Below are positions 23,182-36,325 of a stretch of DNA of 64,000 nucleotides, in pieces; position 1 is the first letter of the stretch, and every line of letters starts with the position of its first letter. Source of the DNA: Verticillium longisporum (lineage: Eukaryota; Ascomycota; Sordariomycetes; Glomerellales; Plectosphaerellaceae); NCBI GenBank assembly GCA_019188255.1, contig JAETXT010000002.1, positions 620,001-684,000 on the forward strand, in the 5' to 3' direction. The notes below the pieces were generated by a model that saw only the letters and a list, made by a program, of their open reading frames with translations, did not search any database and was not told the DNA's origin. The position numbers and the translations under genes are program-made.

Positions 23182-26100
23182 ATGCCTCCCAAACGTCAAG
23201 ACGAAAGCCAACCGCTCATGCCTGCCAACAGGGTCACTAGGTCATCTACTCGACAAGCTGCGAGCCTGGCAGCCTCAGCTTCTGCCACCACTTCTGCCCC
23301 CGGCGCCGACTCCTCTCCTACCGCACCTGCCACACTCCAGAATCCCACTCCCTCAACCTCGAAGCAGTCTCCGCCCAGCAAGAAGCGCAAGGCTGGGCCG
23401 CAGTCCAACAGCCCATCCCAGGCCGCCTCCTCTATAACGACTGCCACTGCGACGGCGAACCCGAAAGCAGCCTCGACGTCCCGTCGCTCCAAACGTCAAA
23501 AGACCTCCGACGACGCCTCAACTCCGTCCCAAACGACCGCCGCTCAAACACCTGTCCCTCGCGCCAAGGCGAAGGGCAAGACCCCCGCCAGCATGTCTAG
23601 TCCAGAGTACGTCGCACACTTTCTGAAATACGGCTTTCTACACTTTTCTTGGCCTTTCGCTGACCTTTCACCTCCCAGTAATAACCCAGGCGCCTCCGAG
23701 CATATTGCACCCGTGTCAGGCTCCTCTAGCAGAAAGTCTAGTCGAGGCAAGAGAGCGGGCCATCACACGAGCCAAGGTATGGCCTGACCCAGCGAACCCT
23801 GTTGTTTGCTTCTGCCTCGTCGTGGCTGCCAAAATGCTGACCATTCTTCTTCTACAGACTCCGCACCTGGCACTTCGACCTCAACCCGCCGAACGAAGAG
23901 GAACACGGCCAACAATGCCGCAGACCACGATACTGCCATGACCGGCACCGACGACGCCGACAACAAGGATGATATCCCCCCACCTCCACCACCGCCTCCC
24001 GAGCACCAACCCGAGGACGATGACAGCGACGAGAACGATGAGAATGACGAGGACGATCTCGGACGCTACGACGACGAGGATGACGATCCGTTTGGCGGTT
24101 TCGGTGGCCCCGGTGGCCCTGGCGGACTGTCCAGCACCCTTAGGGCCTTGACTGGCATGATGTCTGGGCTCTCGAGCCGCCTGAGAGAACTGCTGGCCCA
24201 ACTCAGGCAAAAGGAAGATCCCACGATGCAGCTCATCGCACTGCAGGAGCTCTCGGAGATTCTGCTTGTGTCCAACGAAGACAACCTTTCTGGCCATTTC
24301 TCTCCAGATTCCTTCGTCAAGGAACTTGTGACGCTGATGCAGCCCAATGAGATTACCGGGGAAGAGAACCCAGAGATCATGCTTCTTGCGTGCCGTAGCT
24401 TGGCCAATCTGATGGAAGCGCTACCCGCGAGTGTCGCCAACGTGGTGTACGGCGGTGCGGTGCCCGTGCTTTGTCAGAAGCTACTCGAGATTTCCTTCAT
24501 CGACCTTGCCGAGCAGGCACTCAGCACTCTCGAGAAGATCTCCGCCGAATATCCTTCAAGCATCGTCCGAGAGGGCGGCTTAACGGCGTGTCTGTCATAC
24601 CTCGACTTCTTCGCCACAAGCACGCAACGTACAGCTGTCACCACAGCGGCGAACTGCTGCCGCAACATCCCCGAGGATTCATTCTCCGTCATCAAGGACG
24701 TCATGCCGACCCTGCTCAACGTGCTTAACAGCAGTGACCAGCGCGTCGTTGAGCAGGCGTCGCTCTGTGTTTCGGGAATTGTCGAGAGCTTCAAGTACCA
24801 ATCTTCAAAGCTGGAAGAACTCGTCAGTGTCGACCTCCTCAAGGTTGTTCTACGTCTATTGGTCCCCGGCACCACCAATCTGATCGGTCCATCAATCCAC
24901 ACCCAGTTTCTTCGGGTACTGGCCTTCACTGCGCGTTCAAGTCCTCGTTTGTCGGCAGAGCTCTTCAAGCTGAACATTGTCGAAACGTTGTATCAAATCT
25001 TGACCGGCGTGTCACCCCGAGTGGGACCGAGGATGTTGCCTCAAAACTTGACAGCGTTGTCATCATGCAGGCTCTCATCCATCGGCCTCGTGAACAGATT
25101 ATCGAAACCCTCAACGTCATATGTGAGCTGCTTCCGAGTCTGCCTCGTAACGCGGACCCGTCTTACGGAGACTTTGTTGAAATGTCTGCTACGGAGCCGG
25201 CACCCCCATCTTCCAGCACGCCAGGCAAGACTCGCAAGACGCCCAACGACAAGAGAATCGAGCTGTTGGGTGAGTGCCAGGATGAGGTCAGGAGATTTGC
25301 CCTGATCCTCTTCCCCACCCTAACCGACGCCTACTCAAGCACTGTCAACCTGAGTGTGCGGCAGAAGGTTCTTACCGCGCAACTGAAGATGCTCTCCAAC
25401 CTAGATGAGAAAATCCTTGGAGAGTCGCTGAGGACTGTTCCTTATGCGTCATTCCTTGCCTCAATTCTCTCTCAGCAGGACCACCCGTCTCTGGTGATGC
25501 TTGGCCTCCAGGCTACTGAGCTTCTTCTCAACCGTCTTGATGATGTTTACCGTTATCAGATGTACCGCGAGGGAGTCATCTCCGAAATCGCCAAGCTCGC
25601 GGCTCAGGAGATTCCTCAGCCCGAGGCTCGTTCGGCATCGGCTACGCGTACCCCGGAACCTGCTGAACCTGAAGTTGAGAACGACGCTGAGGATCGTGCC
25701 TCGGACAATGATGGATCTGACGAGGAGAAGGATGATGCAGAGGAAGACGACCAAGACGGCTCGGAAAATGACGAGGACGATGATGAAGACGAGGACGACG
25801 AGGATAATGAGAATAACCGACACCGAGACGATGGTTCTGGTTCACCTGTTAGCTCCAGAGGATCTACCATGTCCCTGGACGGCGCTCCTCCAACCTACCT
25901 CGGGGACGGCCAATCGATGCGAACTCGCATCCGAGACGTGGCCAAGAAGTTCATCGAGACACATGACACGGAGAAGCAAGGCAAGACTATGAAGAAAAAG
26001 GCGATCAAGGTCTTGACCAACCTCTCCAGTCTTGCTGAAGAGATTGAGGCTTTCTACCTCCACAGAACCTCCGGCGTCGTGCCTCTTGATAAGGGCACCG

Positions 26101-29100
26101 AACTGTTCGAGGGGTTGGTTTCCTACTTTGACGCAGAGGTTCTTGAAAGCGTCACAAGCGCCGAGCTACTTGCCTCTGGCCTGGTGCGCGTGCTTCTGGC
26201 CGTCTTCAGCAATCCCAACGAGGAGCTTGCCCGCGCAGCTCAATCGACTTTCCTTCGCGTCTTCATGGGCTTCACGGTCAAGGCCAAACTCAAGACGGCA
26301 ACGGCGGATTCGCCTGCAACGCCTTTCAGCGTCATGATCCACAAGCTGCAAGATTTGCTCAGTAGGTCTGAGCATTTCGAGGTCATCACTGTCCACCACA
26401 ACACCTTCGACCATCGCAGCAGTGCGGCGTCCATGCTCGCCAAGCAGATCAGACTCAGGCTGGTCGCCGACGATGACTCGGAGATTCCGCGGCCCTACCG
26501 AAACATCATGGTATCTATCCACGCCATCGCGACATTCAAATCACTCGATGATTACTTGCGCCCTCGACTTAGTCTATCGGAACGTGGACCCCGTGCATCA
26601 CGCCGAACCGACGGCCTTTCGCGAGCTCTTGCTGCCATGGCAGGCGCCGGAGCTCTTCCTGGTGGTCTCTCGCCATTCACACAGGCCGCTGCTGCTCGAT
26701 TTGCAGCCGAGCGTGCTGCGGCAGCCTCGAGCTCCGGCCCCCCCCCTCCTGCTCCCGCCGCCTCGACGCCTTCGGCAACGCCGTCGAGCTCGCGGGCCTC
26801 GCGCAAGACCAGGTCAAAGGCTTTGCCGCAGTCTGACGCTCCCTCGACTCCGGATCCGACTGCCGCCGCCCGGGACAAGGGCGTGCTGAGACGATCTGCG
26901 CGCCGCTCTGGCGCAACTGAAACGCCGCAGCCCACCAAGCCCACAGATGACGATGACGATCTGCAGGACGCTCTCGAATGCGCCGATGAGAAGCAACTGA
27001 CCGACGATGACGACATTGGTGGCAGCAGTGCTCTCGATGCTATTGTCGGCGAGCTGGAAGATGATATGGACGATTCACCAATGGACGACCCCGGTGCTGT
27101 CAATCTCGAAGTGGCTGCAGGAGGCAAGGTGACGGCTCGCGAAGAGGATGGCACTCGCATTCCCACGCCCGCTCAAACAAGCTCGGGTCTCCCAACTCGT
27201 GCCAGCGGTCAGTCAGCCCTTGCCTCGCAGCAGAGCACAACTCCATTGGCGGCATCCCGCCTCATGTCGTATGCTGCAGCCATTCAGTCAGTGCCTCAAG
27301 ACTGGCACATCGAGTTCAGCCTCAACGGCAAGGCGCTTCCGAGCGAGACCACGATTTACCGCGCGGTCCACATGTCAGCCTCCAACTCGGACGAGCATCT
27401 CAGCCGCAGCATCTGGTCTGCGGTGCATCCCATCAAGTTCCGTCGCGCCCCCGGACCTCCACCGCCCGAAAGTGGTAGCACCTTCGGCGGCAAACTCGAG
27501 CCCAGCGCTGACGAGAGCACGGACGGCATCCCTAGTTCCCTTGCCAAGCACCCGGCGACAGCGTCCATTTTGCGCTTGCTCAACCTCCTCCACGACTTGA
27601 ATTCTAATGTGGATGATGTCTTGGTGGAGAACAAGGACACCGTCCGCCTCAACGTCGAGCCCCTGTCACAGTTCGTGAACACCAAACTCACCGCCAAGCT
27701 CAACCGTCAACTTGAGGAGCCGCTGGTTGTTGCAAGTAACTGCCTGCCAAGCTGGGCGGAAGACTTAGCCACCCTGTACCCTTTCCTTTTCCCATTTGAG
27801 ACGCGGCACCTGTTCTTACAGTCCACGTCATTCGGTTACGCACGTTCTATGACGCGCTGGCAGAATGCACAGTCCGTTGAGGAGTCGCGGCGGGACCGTA
27901 ACGAGCGCCCGTTCCTCGGCCGCCTGCAACGCCAGAAGGTCCGTATCTCGCGATCCAAGATCTTGGAGTCTGCCTTGAAGGTCATGGAGCTCTACGGTGC
28001 TTCTCAGAGCATTCTCGAGGTGGAATATTTCGAAGAGGTTGGCACAGGCCTCGGACCGACACTGGAGTTCTATTCGACGGTGTCCAAAGAGTTCTCAAAG
28101 AAGAAACTCAAGCTTTGGCGAGAGATGGACTCGCACGACGATGAGTACGTTTCTGGTGTCAGCGGTCTCTTCCCTCGCCCCCTGAGTGCCGACGAAGCTG
28201 CTTCTGCCAATGGCGAGCGGATCTGCCAGCTTTTTAAGACCCTCGGCAAATTCGTCGCCCGTTCCATGATTGATTCTCGCATCATCGATCTCAACTTCAA
28301 CCCCACCTTCTTCCGAATTACTGATGGAGCTTCGATTTCCGGCATCAAGCCCTCGCTAGGAGCTGTCAAGGTCGTCGATCCTGGCCTGGCTAGATCTCTG
28401 AAGACCATCAAGAAGTTCTCTATCGCTAAGAAGGAGATCGATGAGGATCCTACACGCACACCGGCACAGAAGGTTGCCGACACTGAAGCTATTGTGATTG
28501 ACGACGTGCGACTGGAGGATCTCTGCCTCGACTTTACATTGCCCGGATATCCCGAGATTGAGCTGGTCGCGAACGGATCTCATGTTAGAGTCACCATGGA
28601 CAACGTTGACTCGTACCTCGATCGGGTTATCGACATGACACTGGGCAGCGGAGTCCGCCGTCAAGTCGATGCCTTCCGTGCTGGCTTCTCTCAAGTCTTC
28701 CCCTATTCGGCTCTGAGTGCATTCACTCCGGATGAGCTAGTCTCGCTGTTTGGCCGTGTGGACGAGGACTGGTCCCTTGAAAGTAAGCTTGATGCCCCGT
28801 ATGGTCGAAGACAATTTCTAATCAGCTGCAGCACTTATGGATTCGATCAAGGCTGATCACGGCTACAACATGGACAGCAAGAGTGTTCGCAATCTGCTGC
28901 AGGCCATGAGCGAGCTGACCCCCAACGAGCGTCGCGACTTCTTGCAATTTACCACTGGCAGCCCCAAGCTTCCGATCGGAGGTGAGCTGCCCCGCCCCAT
29001 CTTGTTTGTTGCTCCCAATACTAATACGTTTGTGTGCAGGTTTCAAGAGTTTGACGCCCATGTTCACTGTCGTCTGCAAACCGAGCGAGGCACCGTTCAC

Positions 29101-29236
29101 GTCTGATGACTACCTTCCCAGTGTCATGACTTGCGTGAACTACCTCAAGCTCCCCGATTACACGAGTCTCGACATCATGCGCAAGCAGCTGACGATGGCT
29201 ATCAGAGAGGGACAGGGCGCCTTCCACCTGTCTTGA
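23182..29236 (+). CDS. UFD4: UFD4/TRIP12-type HECT E3 ubiquitin ligase (one apparent frameshift)
   Basis: UFD4-type ligases attach ubiquitin to ubiquitin-fusion and N-degron substrates in nucleus and cytosol. Exons are 23182-23606, 23679-23776, 23858-28782, 28832-28981 and 29040-29236. The corrected length is 1931 aa. The N-terminus is Ser/Thr/Pro-rich with basic clusters (KKRKAG, RRSKRQK) that fit nuclear import. After an acidic run, armadillo-like helices follow (from about nt 24150: [30 protein letters not shown]). A second acidic stretch is at about nt 25670-25830. The HECT domain starts at about nt 27950 and ends with [16 protein letters not shown], where the Cys near residue 1898 accepts ubiquitin. 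One base is missing in C-run 25015-25018; with it, [13 protein letters not shown] joins the two halves. Confidence 0.92.
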
Positions 29237-29946
29237 GAGGCAGCACATGTGCTTGCCAGAGGAAGGAAAATTATAACGGATTACGTATCGACGAACTCTT
29301 CTCTCTGCCCCAGTTGGCTTCTGGGAAGATTCGCGGGATGATGTCTGCGAATGAATGGGTGGAATAGGGCAACATTAACAAAGGATATCGTTTGGGCAAA
29401 GGCGCGGAGGGATCCCACGAGAAACAGTCCCCTCACATCATTAGTCATGACTTGCATGGAATGGTCGTTTAGGCGTCAAGAGGCTCTTCTTCTATTTCTC
29501 GCGCCTGCTTTTCTCGGCCCAGGTTCAGTATTATGCCAGCCACAGAACAGGCTATTAGGGATCAACTTCCTGTGGATTGAGCAGTTGTAGAATGGTACAA
29601 TTAGTATGTGCTTTGCTCAGACTAGTGAAAACGTATGGTTTGTATTTCTTGACATTCTCATACCAAAAGGTTAGGGATTCGTCCTGCCAGGTGCCGATAA
29701 GATCCAGGAGCAGATGCATGAATGCGGGACCGCTGATTACTTGGCGATGACTATGTGAACCAAAGAGGTCATCGCCCGACGTGAAATCCGTCCACCCTTC
29801 GTACTTTTGATGGTAGGCCAAGTTACCAAGCGGCTGCGTTGGACTGGTACATATGTTGATTCTAGTGGCTGATATCCTGCCAACAGACAAAGATACAGAA
29901 GGGCTTGTATATACATCTATCTAGGATATAGGATGAGCGCACAATG
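29237..29946. other. Intergenic, convergent 3' regions
   Basis: Spacer between the 3' ends of UFD4 (+) and the SGNH esterase (-). Only short ORFs without domains are seen. Confidence 0.55.
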
Positions 29947-31250
29947 TTAACCCGACTCCTCGATCAACGTCTGCCTGATTCCATCCGCAAGTGCCTTGTG
30001 AACCCTCGTGCCGCTGAGTGAGAACTGGTCAGTAACGGCAAAAGCAAGGAAGGCAGAGGGGGAAAATCCCCAGGAAGATGACTTCATGTCAACAAACTCA
30101 CATGTGTCCACTGTCGAACCAAAAGTACTCATGAATGGGCCCGCAGCCAAATTGGGCCGGGTCCTCGACAATCTGCGGCCACTGGCGGCGGGCGTCGCAA
30201 AAGTCGGTCATGTTGGTGATGCCGTAGGGCGCCGGGTTGTCAAAGACGTCGTTGAGAAAGTCGTAGGCGTCAAAGATGATGGTCTTGGCGTCGGCGTGGG
30301 CGGCCGTCCAGGCGGCCGTCTGGGTGCGCAGCTCGTCGTACCACCAGCCGATCATGGTGGCGTTGGGCAGCGGACCGGCGCCGATGCCGGCCTCGAACTG
30401 CGCCTGCTTCTTCTGGTTGCCCGGGTTGCGGTCGAGGGGCGGCAGGCCGACGAAGAGGTAGTTGTGGTAGCCGCGGTCGTAGAGGCTCTGGACCGACTCC
30501 TCGAGCAGGGCCTTGATGTGGTCGTGGTACATCTGGCGCGAGGTCAGGTTGAGGAGGTAGAGGTCGTTGATGTCGTTGATGCCGATCCAGATGGCGACGA
30601 GCGACTTGGAGCGGTCGAGGCACGTCTTCTTGCGGAGGACGGGGTCGGCCCAGGTGAGGTACTGTTGGGTCTGGTTCACGAGGGGGACCGTGAAGTTGTG
30701 GTGCAAGGGCAGGCTGGCAGGGTCACAGTCAGGCGAGCGTTCAGAGATTGGTCACAGTTGTGTCACAAAACACGGCGTTTCGGGGAGGTTCACTCACAGC
30801 GACTCGGCCGTGTTGGCACCAGCAAAGGCGAAATCCCACAGCTGGACCTTGCAGTCGAGGGGAGAATACGAACCATCCTCGACGGCGCAGTCTGTCAGGT
30901 GCTCGATCCAGTTTGGCCCTCCGGCAGACGTGCCGGTGTAGTTTTGCCAAATCTTGTTCTCGAGGAGCTCCTTCGGGGTGAAGGAGAAGTTCCCTGGAAG
31001 GTAATCCCCGATGAAGCTGTAAGCCGTGCGGCCATGTGTTCCAAGGACAAACGTGTACGAGTCGCCGAACGCGATGCTGGGTTGTGTTAGCTTTTGGACG
31101 TCAATCTCGACACAACAAAAGTATGCTCAAAGCTGCACTCGGTGTTCGCGGTACTTACACAGACTTGGTGTCATGCCAATTGAACTTGCCCGCCGCCGAG
31201 ACGACAGGCAATAGACCGCAGACGGCGAGTGTCTTCCAGGAGAGCGACAT
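29947..31250 (-). CDS. Secreted SGNH/GDSL esterase, carbohydrate esterase 16-like
   Basis: Exons in transcript order are 31250-31159, 31076-30798, 30713-30102 and 30013-29947. The introns are 82, 84 and 88 nt, and the first has a GCTAAC branch. The product is 349 aa with an intact frame. The N-terminus is a signal peptide (hydrophobic stretch LAVCGLLPVVSA). Block I is VIAFGDSYTF, giving the nucleophile Ser. The family's Asn block is IWIGINDIND. Block V is WFDSGHIGTRVH, giving catalytic Asp and His; an intron splits this motif. Several NxT/NxS sequons (NFT, NQT, NLT, NMT) fit extracellular glycosylation. CE16 enzymes remove acetyl groups from plant cell-wall sugars. The CE16 assignment rests on overall resemblance, and the exact substrate is not known. 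Confidence 0.88.
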
Positions 31251-32360
31251 GTTTCGACAGACCCAATCTTCACGAGAAAGACGATTCCTGGCACATCACA
31301 CAACTCTCTCACTCTCTTTCTCCTGTCACTCCTCCCCAGCCGCTGGCCCGCGGCACTCTTATAACCCGCAGACCATTCGTCAATGAGGGATCGCATAACC
31401 GGCACATCTAAGAGCGAGGCCCCCATGTCGACCATTGGTGGGTTATCACGACTTGGCGCTAGAGTACCCAAAAACGCGGAGATCGCCCTCGTTTTTCTTC
31501 AACGGTCGCTAGGCCTTCCCCGCATGGTAATCTGCCAGACCCCGGGTCTGCGCACAGAAAAGAGTTAGCCTCTCCTCGCTTGCTGGGCGTCCGGGCGGCG
31601 GTTCGACGACTGGAGTCGAGGCGGGAGGGGGGAAAGGAGGGTCCCTTGACCAGCAGCCACAGAGAATGCTGTAGTGCCTGGGAGCTCATGAGCGGGAGCG
31701 ACTTGGGAAGATTGGGTGCTGGGAAGTTCTGACAACTTTGGAGGGGGCGCCATCGGCATTTCCCCACGTTGTTGTCGGTTACTCGGCCGAGCCTCAGTAG
31801 TAATGTCGAGATCGGTGGCCACAAGAACTCTTGAGAGATGTTTCCTACCTTATTCGTTCCCTTCAGCCGACGGTTGTCACGGCCTGCAAAGATGCGTGTA
31901 CGTGGCCGAGCTCTGTAGGCGACGGCTCTCATCATGCTTCTAGTCTCGTCAATGCCGTAAGTGGCGCAGAAAACGAGATACTCGCAAAGCTCAGAAGTTG
32001 ACGGGATTGGGGGTCGTAGGGCAGTGATTTCTTCCATGGCATTTCTATCCGTGGAACAACGGGCTTCTCCACGCTTTGGCATGGTTACGATCAAAACACA
32101 CAGGACGCTCCCCAAAACCGGTCTCTCTACGATTCACCCTAAACGCACTCGACGGACCTATTGTCCCTAGACTTCAAGCAGCTGCCTGAAGAATATAATC
32201 TACGCATACGATGTTCACAAAACCCCAGGATTAAAACAAGGCTCTAACTGCCACCCACGCCGCATGCTCCAGATGATTTGCAGAAAACAGCGCTGTTGAA
32301 TACCGTAAAGCTACCTCTATCACGCTTGTGCCGAGAACACCGGCTACGAAATCAGGGAAA
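31251..32360. other. Intergenic upstream of SGNH esterase and downstream of HUL4
   Basis: Both flanking genes are on the minus strand, so this holds the esterase promoter and the HUL4-like gene's 3' region. A 218-codon open stretch on the minus strand (31459-32115) has no domain and a composition unlike the neighbours, and is not called. Confidence 0.5.
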
Positions 32361-35300
32361 TCAGGCAAATCCAAATCCCTTCGAGTTCTCCAGCGCCATG
32401 GCCAGCCTCTGCCGCAGCACGTCCTTACTCTCATACTCTGGCAGCAACAGGGTGCCATAGCACGTGTACGCCGTGGGCAAGTGCCCGCCCTCTCCTTCCT
32501 CCTCGCCGTTCTTCTGCACCACGAACTGCAGGTTCCGCATCCCGCCGACGGGCACCCTGTCAGAGGCGGTGACGAACTCGAGCAGCCGCCTCTTCATAGT
32601 ATCGTCATACCGTCTGACAATCGACCAGAAGTCGTGCACGGCGCGGTGGCTTGCGTCCCAGCCGACGTAGCGCGTGTAGCGCCGCAGCTCGGCAATATCA
32701 ATGTCTTGGACGCCCTCAACAACAGACTGGAGGAGCGGCGGCGTAAGCAGGCCAAGAGACTTGGAATGGAGGCAGGCGCGGAAGCCGCGCAAGAAAGCCT
32801 CAAACTGCGGGCGGACGGAAACATCGGTGAGATAGCGAACGTAGTCGCTGACGTAGGCGTTGCGGTTCTCGTCAGTGACGAGAGGTGCGTCCGCAGGGTT
32901 CTGCGCAGCCAGCGACTCAGCCTTGGCCTTCAGCTGCGGCCAGTTCGGGTTCTCCGAGTTCATCTCGCGAGAGATAGGCTGATCGAACATGGAAACCGAG
33001 AACTCGTACGTGCGGGCGAACACATCCTCAACAGCCCCGTCCTTCTCGTCCCACTCCAGCAGAGTCGTCAGTCCACTCGCAAGATCAGGCCATCCGTCGG
33101 CAATATGATGCAGCTCGTCGACAGGCTCGCCGAGGAGCTTGCGATACATGGCTTTTGGGAATGTGATGGGCAGCGTCAGACCGTTGTAGACCGCAAGCGA
33201 CACGAGTATCCCCAGGAGTTCAAACTTCCACACTGGGACGATAGAGCCTGGCACGAACCATGCCATTCTCGTCCGCTCGTCCACTGTGAAGGCACCAAAA
33301 TCAGGATTCAGGCACTCAGCAATGGCGAGTCTAAAGAATTCTTGCTGAACACCGCCCGAATCAAAACCTTCTTCGCCACCCTCCTCGCCGAGGTGGACTT
33401 TGAGAGGCCGCAGCAACTCTCGTGCTTCGCGACGCCACAGCTGATCAAATGCATCCCGCACCACACCGTCGCGGCTGATGTCGAGCACGAGGAATTTCCC
33501 AGACGCTGTTTGGAGGAGATCCTGCAGAACCACGCGATGGTGAGGGTCAGTGATGAGACCACCAGGCGCAACGATTGCCTTCATCCTAGTCTGCAGCGAG
33601 CTGGACTCTTCGTAGCTACGACTCATCCGAAGGAAGTTGATGGAGCGGAAGTAGGAGACAAGGGTGGATGGGTTGAAGATGAATGGGAAATCCAGCATGT
33701 GCTTCTTATGCTGAGTCGTTTTATGCGAAAGCCACTCGACCGGCATGTTGATTGAATCTAGTCGATCCGCAAAATAGTCGACACGAAACTGCGCATCGCC
33801 TAGAAGCAGGGAGTGTCGTTTTTCGTCTAAAGTCATGATTAGTATGAGTTCGACTTCTGAGGTTTTGCACAAGACTTACACATGGCTGCAATGAGAGCCA
33901 CCGCTCCCCCGAAGGAGCTGTTGCACGAAATCTCGGGCTCCCCGTTCCATTCTCTCAGCATCACCGTCTTTGCCCAGTCAAGAAGCAGTGTAGATGCCCT
34001 GGCCTCGTGAACAGCTCGCTCGGCCGCCGTGAATTCTAGGCTAGGCGTCGTGTTGATGCTGAGTAGGTCGAGCTGGGCTAGAAGAGGCTGAAGAGCACTC
34101 TGGGCGGTCTGAGCAGAGGTCAAGCCTTCTTTGTTGCTAGTCATCTCCGCTGCGTATTGACGAGCCGAGATGGCGGAGAAGAGACGCTTAGCGAGGCGCA
34201 AGACTAGATCGTCGGAGAAGGCGTCTTCGTACTGGAGGCACAGCCAAGCGGGCTGTTTCGCAATGGCACCACTGCCGGCAAGCGTCAAGCCATTCGACCT
34301 GATCCTGGACATTTCTTGTAGAGTCCGCGTGTCGTGGACAAGTGGCGCTGCGGCAACCAAGGCGTGTAGACAGATGGCCATCAGCTGGCCCGCTTGGGCG
34401 TTATTGACTGAAGGCCCAGATACGTTAGGCCTTCGTGAAGAGCGAGACGGCTGATGAATTTTTGACGTGCCGAAGAGGCTGGCTGAAGCTATCCACAGGC
34501 TGTCGAACACCAGACTGGGCGCCACTCTGGTCAATCGCAGCATGCAATACCAGAGTGAATGAGAGTCGAGAAGCTCGCCATCCCTCACGAAGGATGCGAT
34601 AAGCTTCTCAGGGTCACTCAGGATATTGAACAGACTTTGTTCAATGAATTGCTTCCACTGCTTTTTCAAGTGTTTGGGGTAGGTCGTGTAGCTTCCCTTC
34701 AATCTTCGAGGAATTTGAACCTGGTCTGTGACCTCTAAACTTGACCGTGTTACCGTCGCTGGCTCCAAAGGATGCGACTCGGCAGTTCCGTCATCTTGAA
34801 GAATGTCGCTGATGAGATCTACGAGGTCGATGTTGAGTGTTGTCAAGGACTGTGGCAGTATGCCTTCTGGTATGGCAAATTCCCCCGAGTCTGCCGTGTT
34901 GTGCTTGAGGGGCGAAACATCGGGCTTATCCTCCGTCTGGGACGGAAGGACTATGCTACTTCGTTTGACAGGCTTATTTTCGGTGAACGTCTCGACGCCG
35001 CTGACCTCTGATCTTGTCATTGATTTTGGCTCTTCGGTCAAGGTAACATCGTTCTGTCGTGGCGGGACATTGTCAAAGAAAGAAGGAGTCGCAGGGATGT
35101 CGGGGATAGCCCGTGTCTTGGCGGCCGCAGCTTTCGGAGTTCGATGAACCTTGTCTATGACATTGCCGTTGAGGCGCGGTGATGTGATACCAGGCGCAGA
35201 GCCTTCCACGAATGCAGGCGAGGGTTCGATTGGGATCGTCCTCTTTGGGTTCGCACTGGAGGTCGCGCGCACCCTGGCGCTTGACTTCCGCCGCGGCTTT

Positions 35301-36325
35301 TCCACGTTCACTGGGGGTGTTGGAGCTGTCGGATTAGGCTTTTCGGGAATGCTAGGTTCTGTCGTGACTTCCAGCTCAGGCTCAATAGGCTCGAGATTGG
35401 CCTCCGGTTGTTCTGTTTGTGTTTCGCTCGACGATGACAACGGTGGCTCATCCATGGATATCGGCGTTGTTTGTGGTGCTGGATCTTTGGCGTCGTCCGA
35501 GTCCTCTGCCTTATCGTCTGTTTCGATGCCGTCCATCTTTTGTGCCATCGCAGCCAAACCGCTCGGGGTAAGCCACTCCAACATCTTGAATGCGACGGTA
35601 CCAAAAACGTTGGCAGCGAAGGATCGGTGATCCTTGCTGATAGGTCGCTCGATGACTCTGATGTCAGGTTCCTGAAGCTCCCCAGTCTCCGAGTCGAAGC
35701 GTGACCTTCGACCACTCGCGCTCCTCCTTTGGCCTCTTGAGTTATTCTCCAGTTGACATCCATCCGCGTTTTGAGCCCGTTCAGTAGGTGATCTCATAGC
35801 ACCTGGCCTTCGTGAATCGGAGTTCTTTCGAGTGATATTGTTCTGCCTCGGCGCGAAGGGGTCGCTGAAGGACTGCGAAGAATGCCTCGGAGCGAATATG
35901 AGAGAGTTCAGAGCTCCTGCCGGTTCCTTTGATGGCTTCAGATATGGGCAGAGACCGTTTTCCGGGTTATCCTGGCTGGCGAGGCAGACAGCCAACGTCC
36001 TTGCGCTGGTTGTGTTGTATCGTCGCAGAGGGGCCTTGCCGGCGATTCGGCGGCGGCATGTGAAGCAAGTCGCGGTGACGCAGGATTCGGAGTCGCAGCC
36101 ATATCGTAATTGGGCGACGTATCGCTCGACCAGCAGCTGGAAGTTGTGTCGCCGGCTGGCGCGGTATACGGCGTAGACTCGCCTCGGGTTCTCAATGTCG
36201 GCTACGAGCTGCCTCAGTTCGGCTGGCGCATCAGCAGGCAGGCGCGCAAAGGGCGGCGCCTCCTCCCACAACGAGGCAAAGATGTCGTCGCCATCTTCTT
36301 GTGGTGCACGGTCGAGTCGCGTCAT
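32361..36325 (-). CDS. HUL4: HECT E3 ubiquitin ligase, HUL4/UBE3A-like, with AZUL zinc finger
   Basis: Exons in transcript order are 36325-33880 and 33826-32361, with a 53-nt intron (GTAAGT donor, TTTAG acceptor). The product is 1303 aa and intact. Near the N-terminus, after RRHNFQLLVERYVAQL, a Cys-rich segment (CDSESC, CFTC, later C and C) matches the AZUL zinc finger of UBE3A-type ligases, which in UBE3A docks to the proteasome. The middle is disordered, with Ser/Pro/Thr-rich linkers and acidic tracts. The HECT domain begins at about nt 33450 and runs to the end. LPTAYTCYGTLLLPEY carries the ubiquitin-accepting Cys near residue 1271. The C-terminal GFGFA tail also fits HECT ligases. Start Met 36323-36325 (MTRLDRAPQ) opens the long frame. 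Confidence 0.9.

Noticed and set aside
31459..32115. 218-codon minus-strand ORF between the esterase and HUL4 genes
   Set aside because: Composition resembles translated spacer and no family was recognised; a gene cannot be supported.
32328..33755. Long plus-strand ORF opposite the HUL4-like HECT domain
   Set aside because: Mirror of a GC-rich coding frame; the minus-strand product has full HECT motifs. The same applies to long ORFs opposite COQ5 (14620-15450), the SGNH esterase (30008-31090), adenosine deaminase (40870-42129), SRP40 (49361-50428) and EngB (54290-55231).
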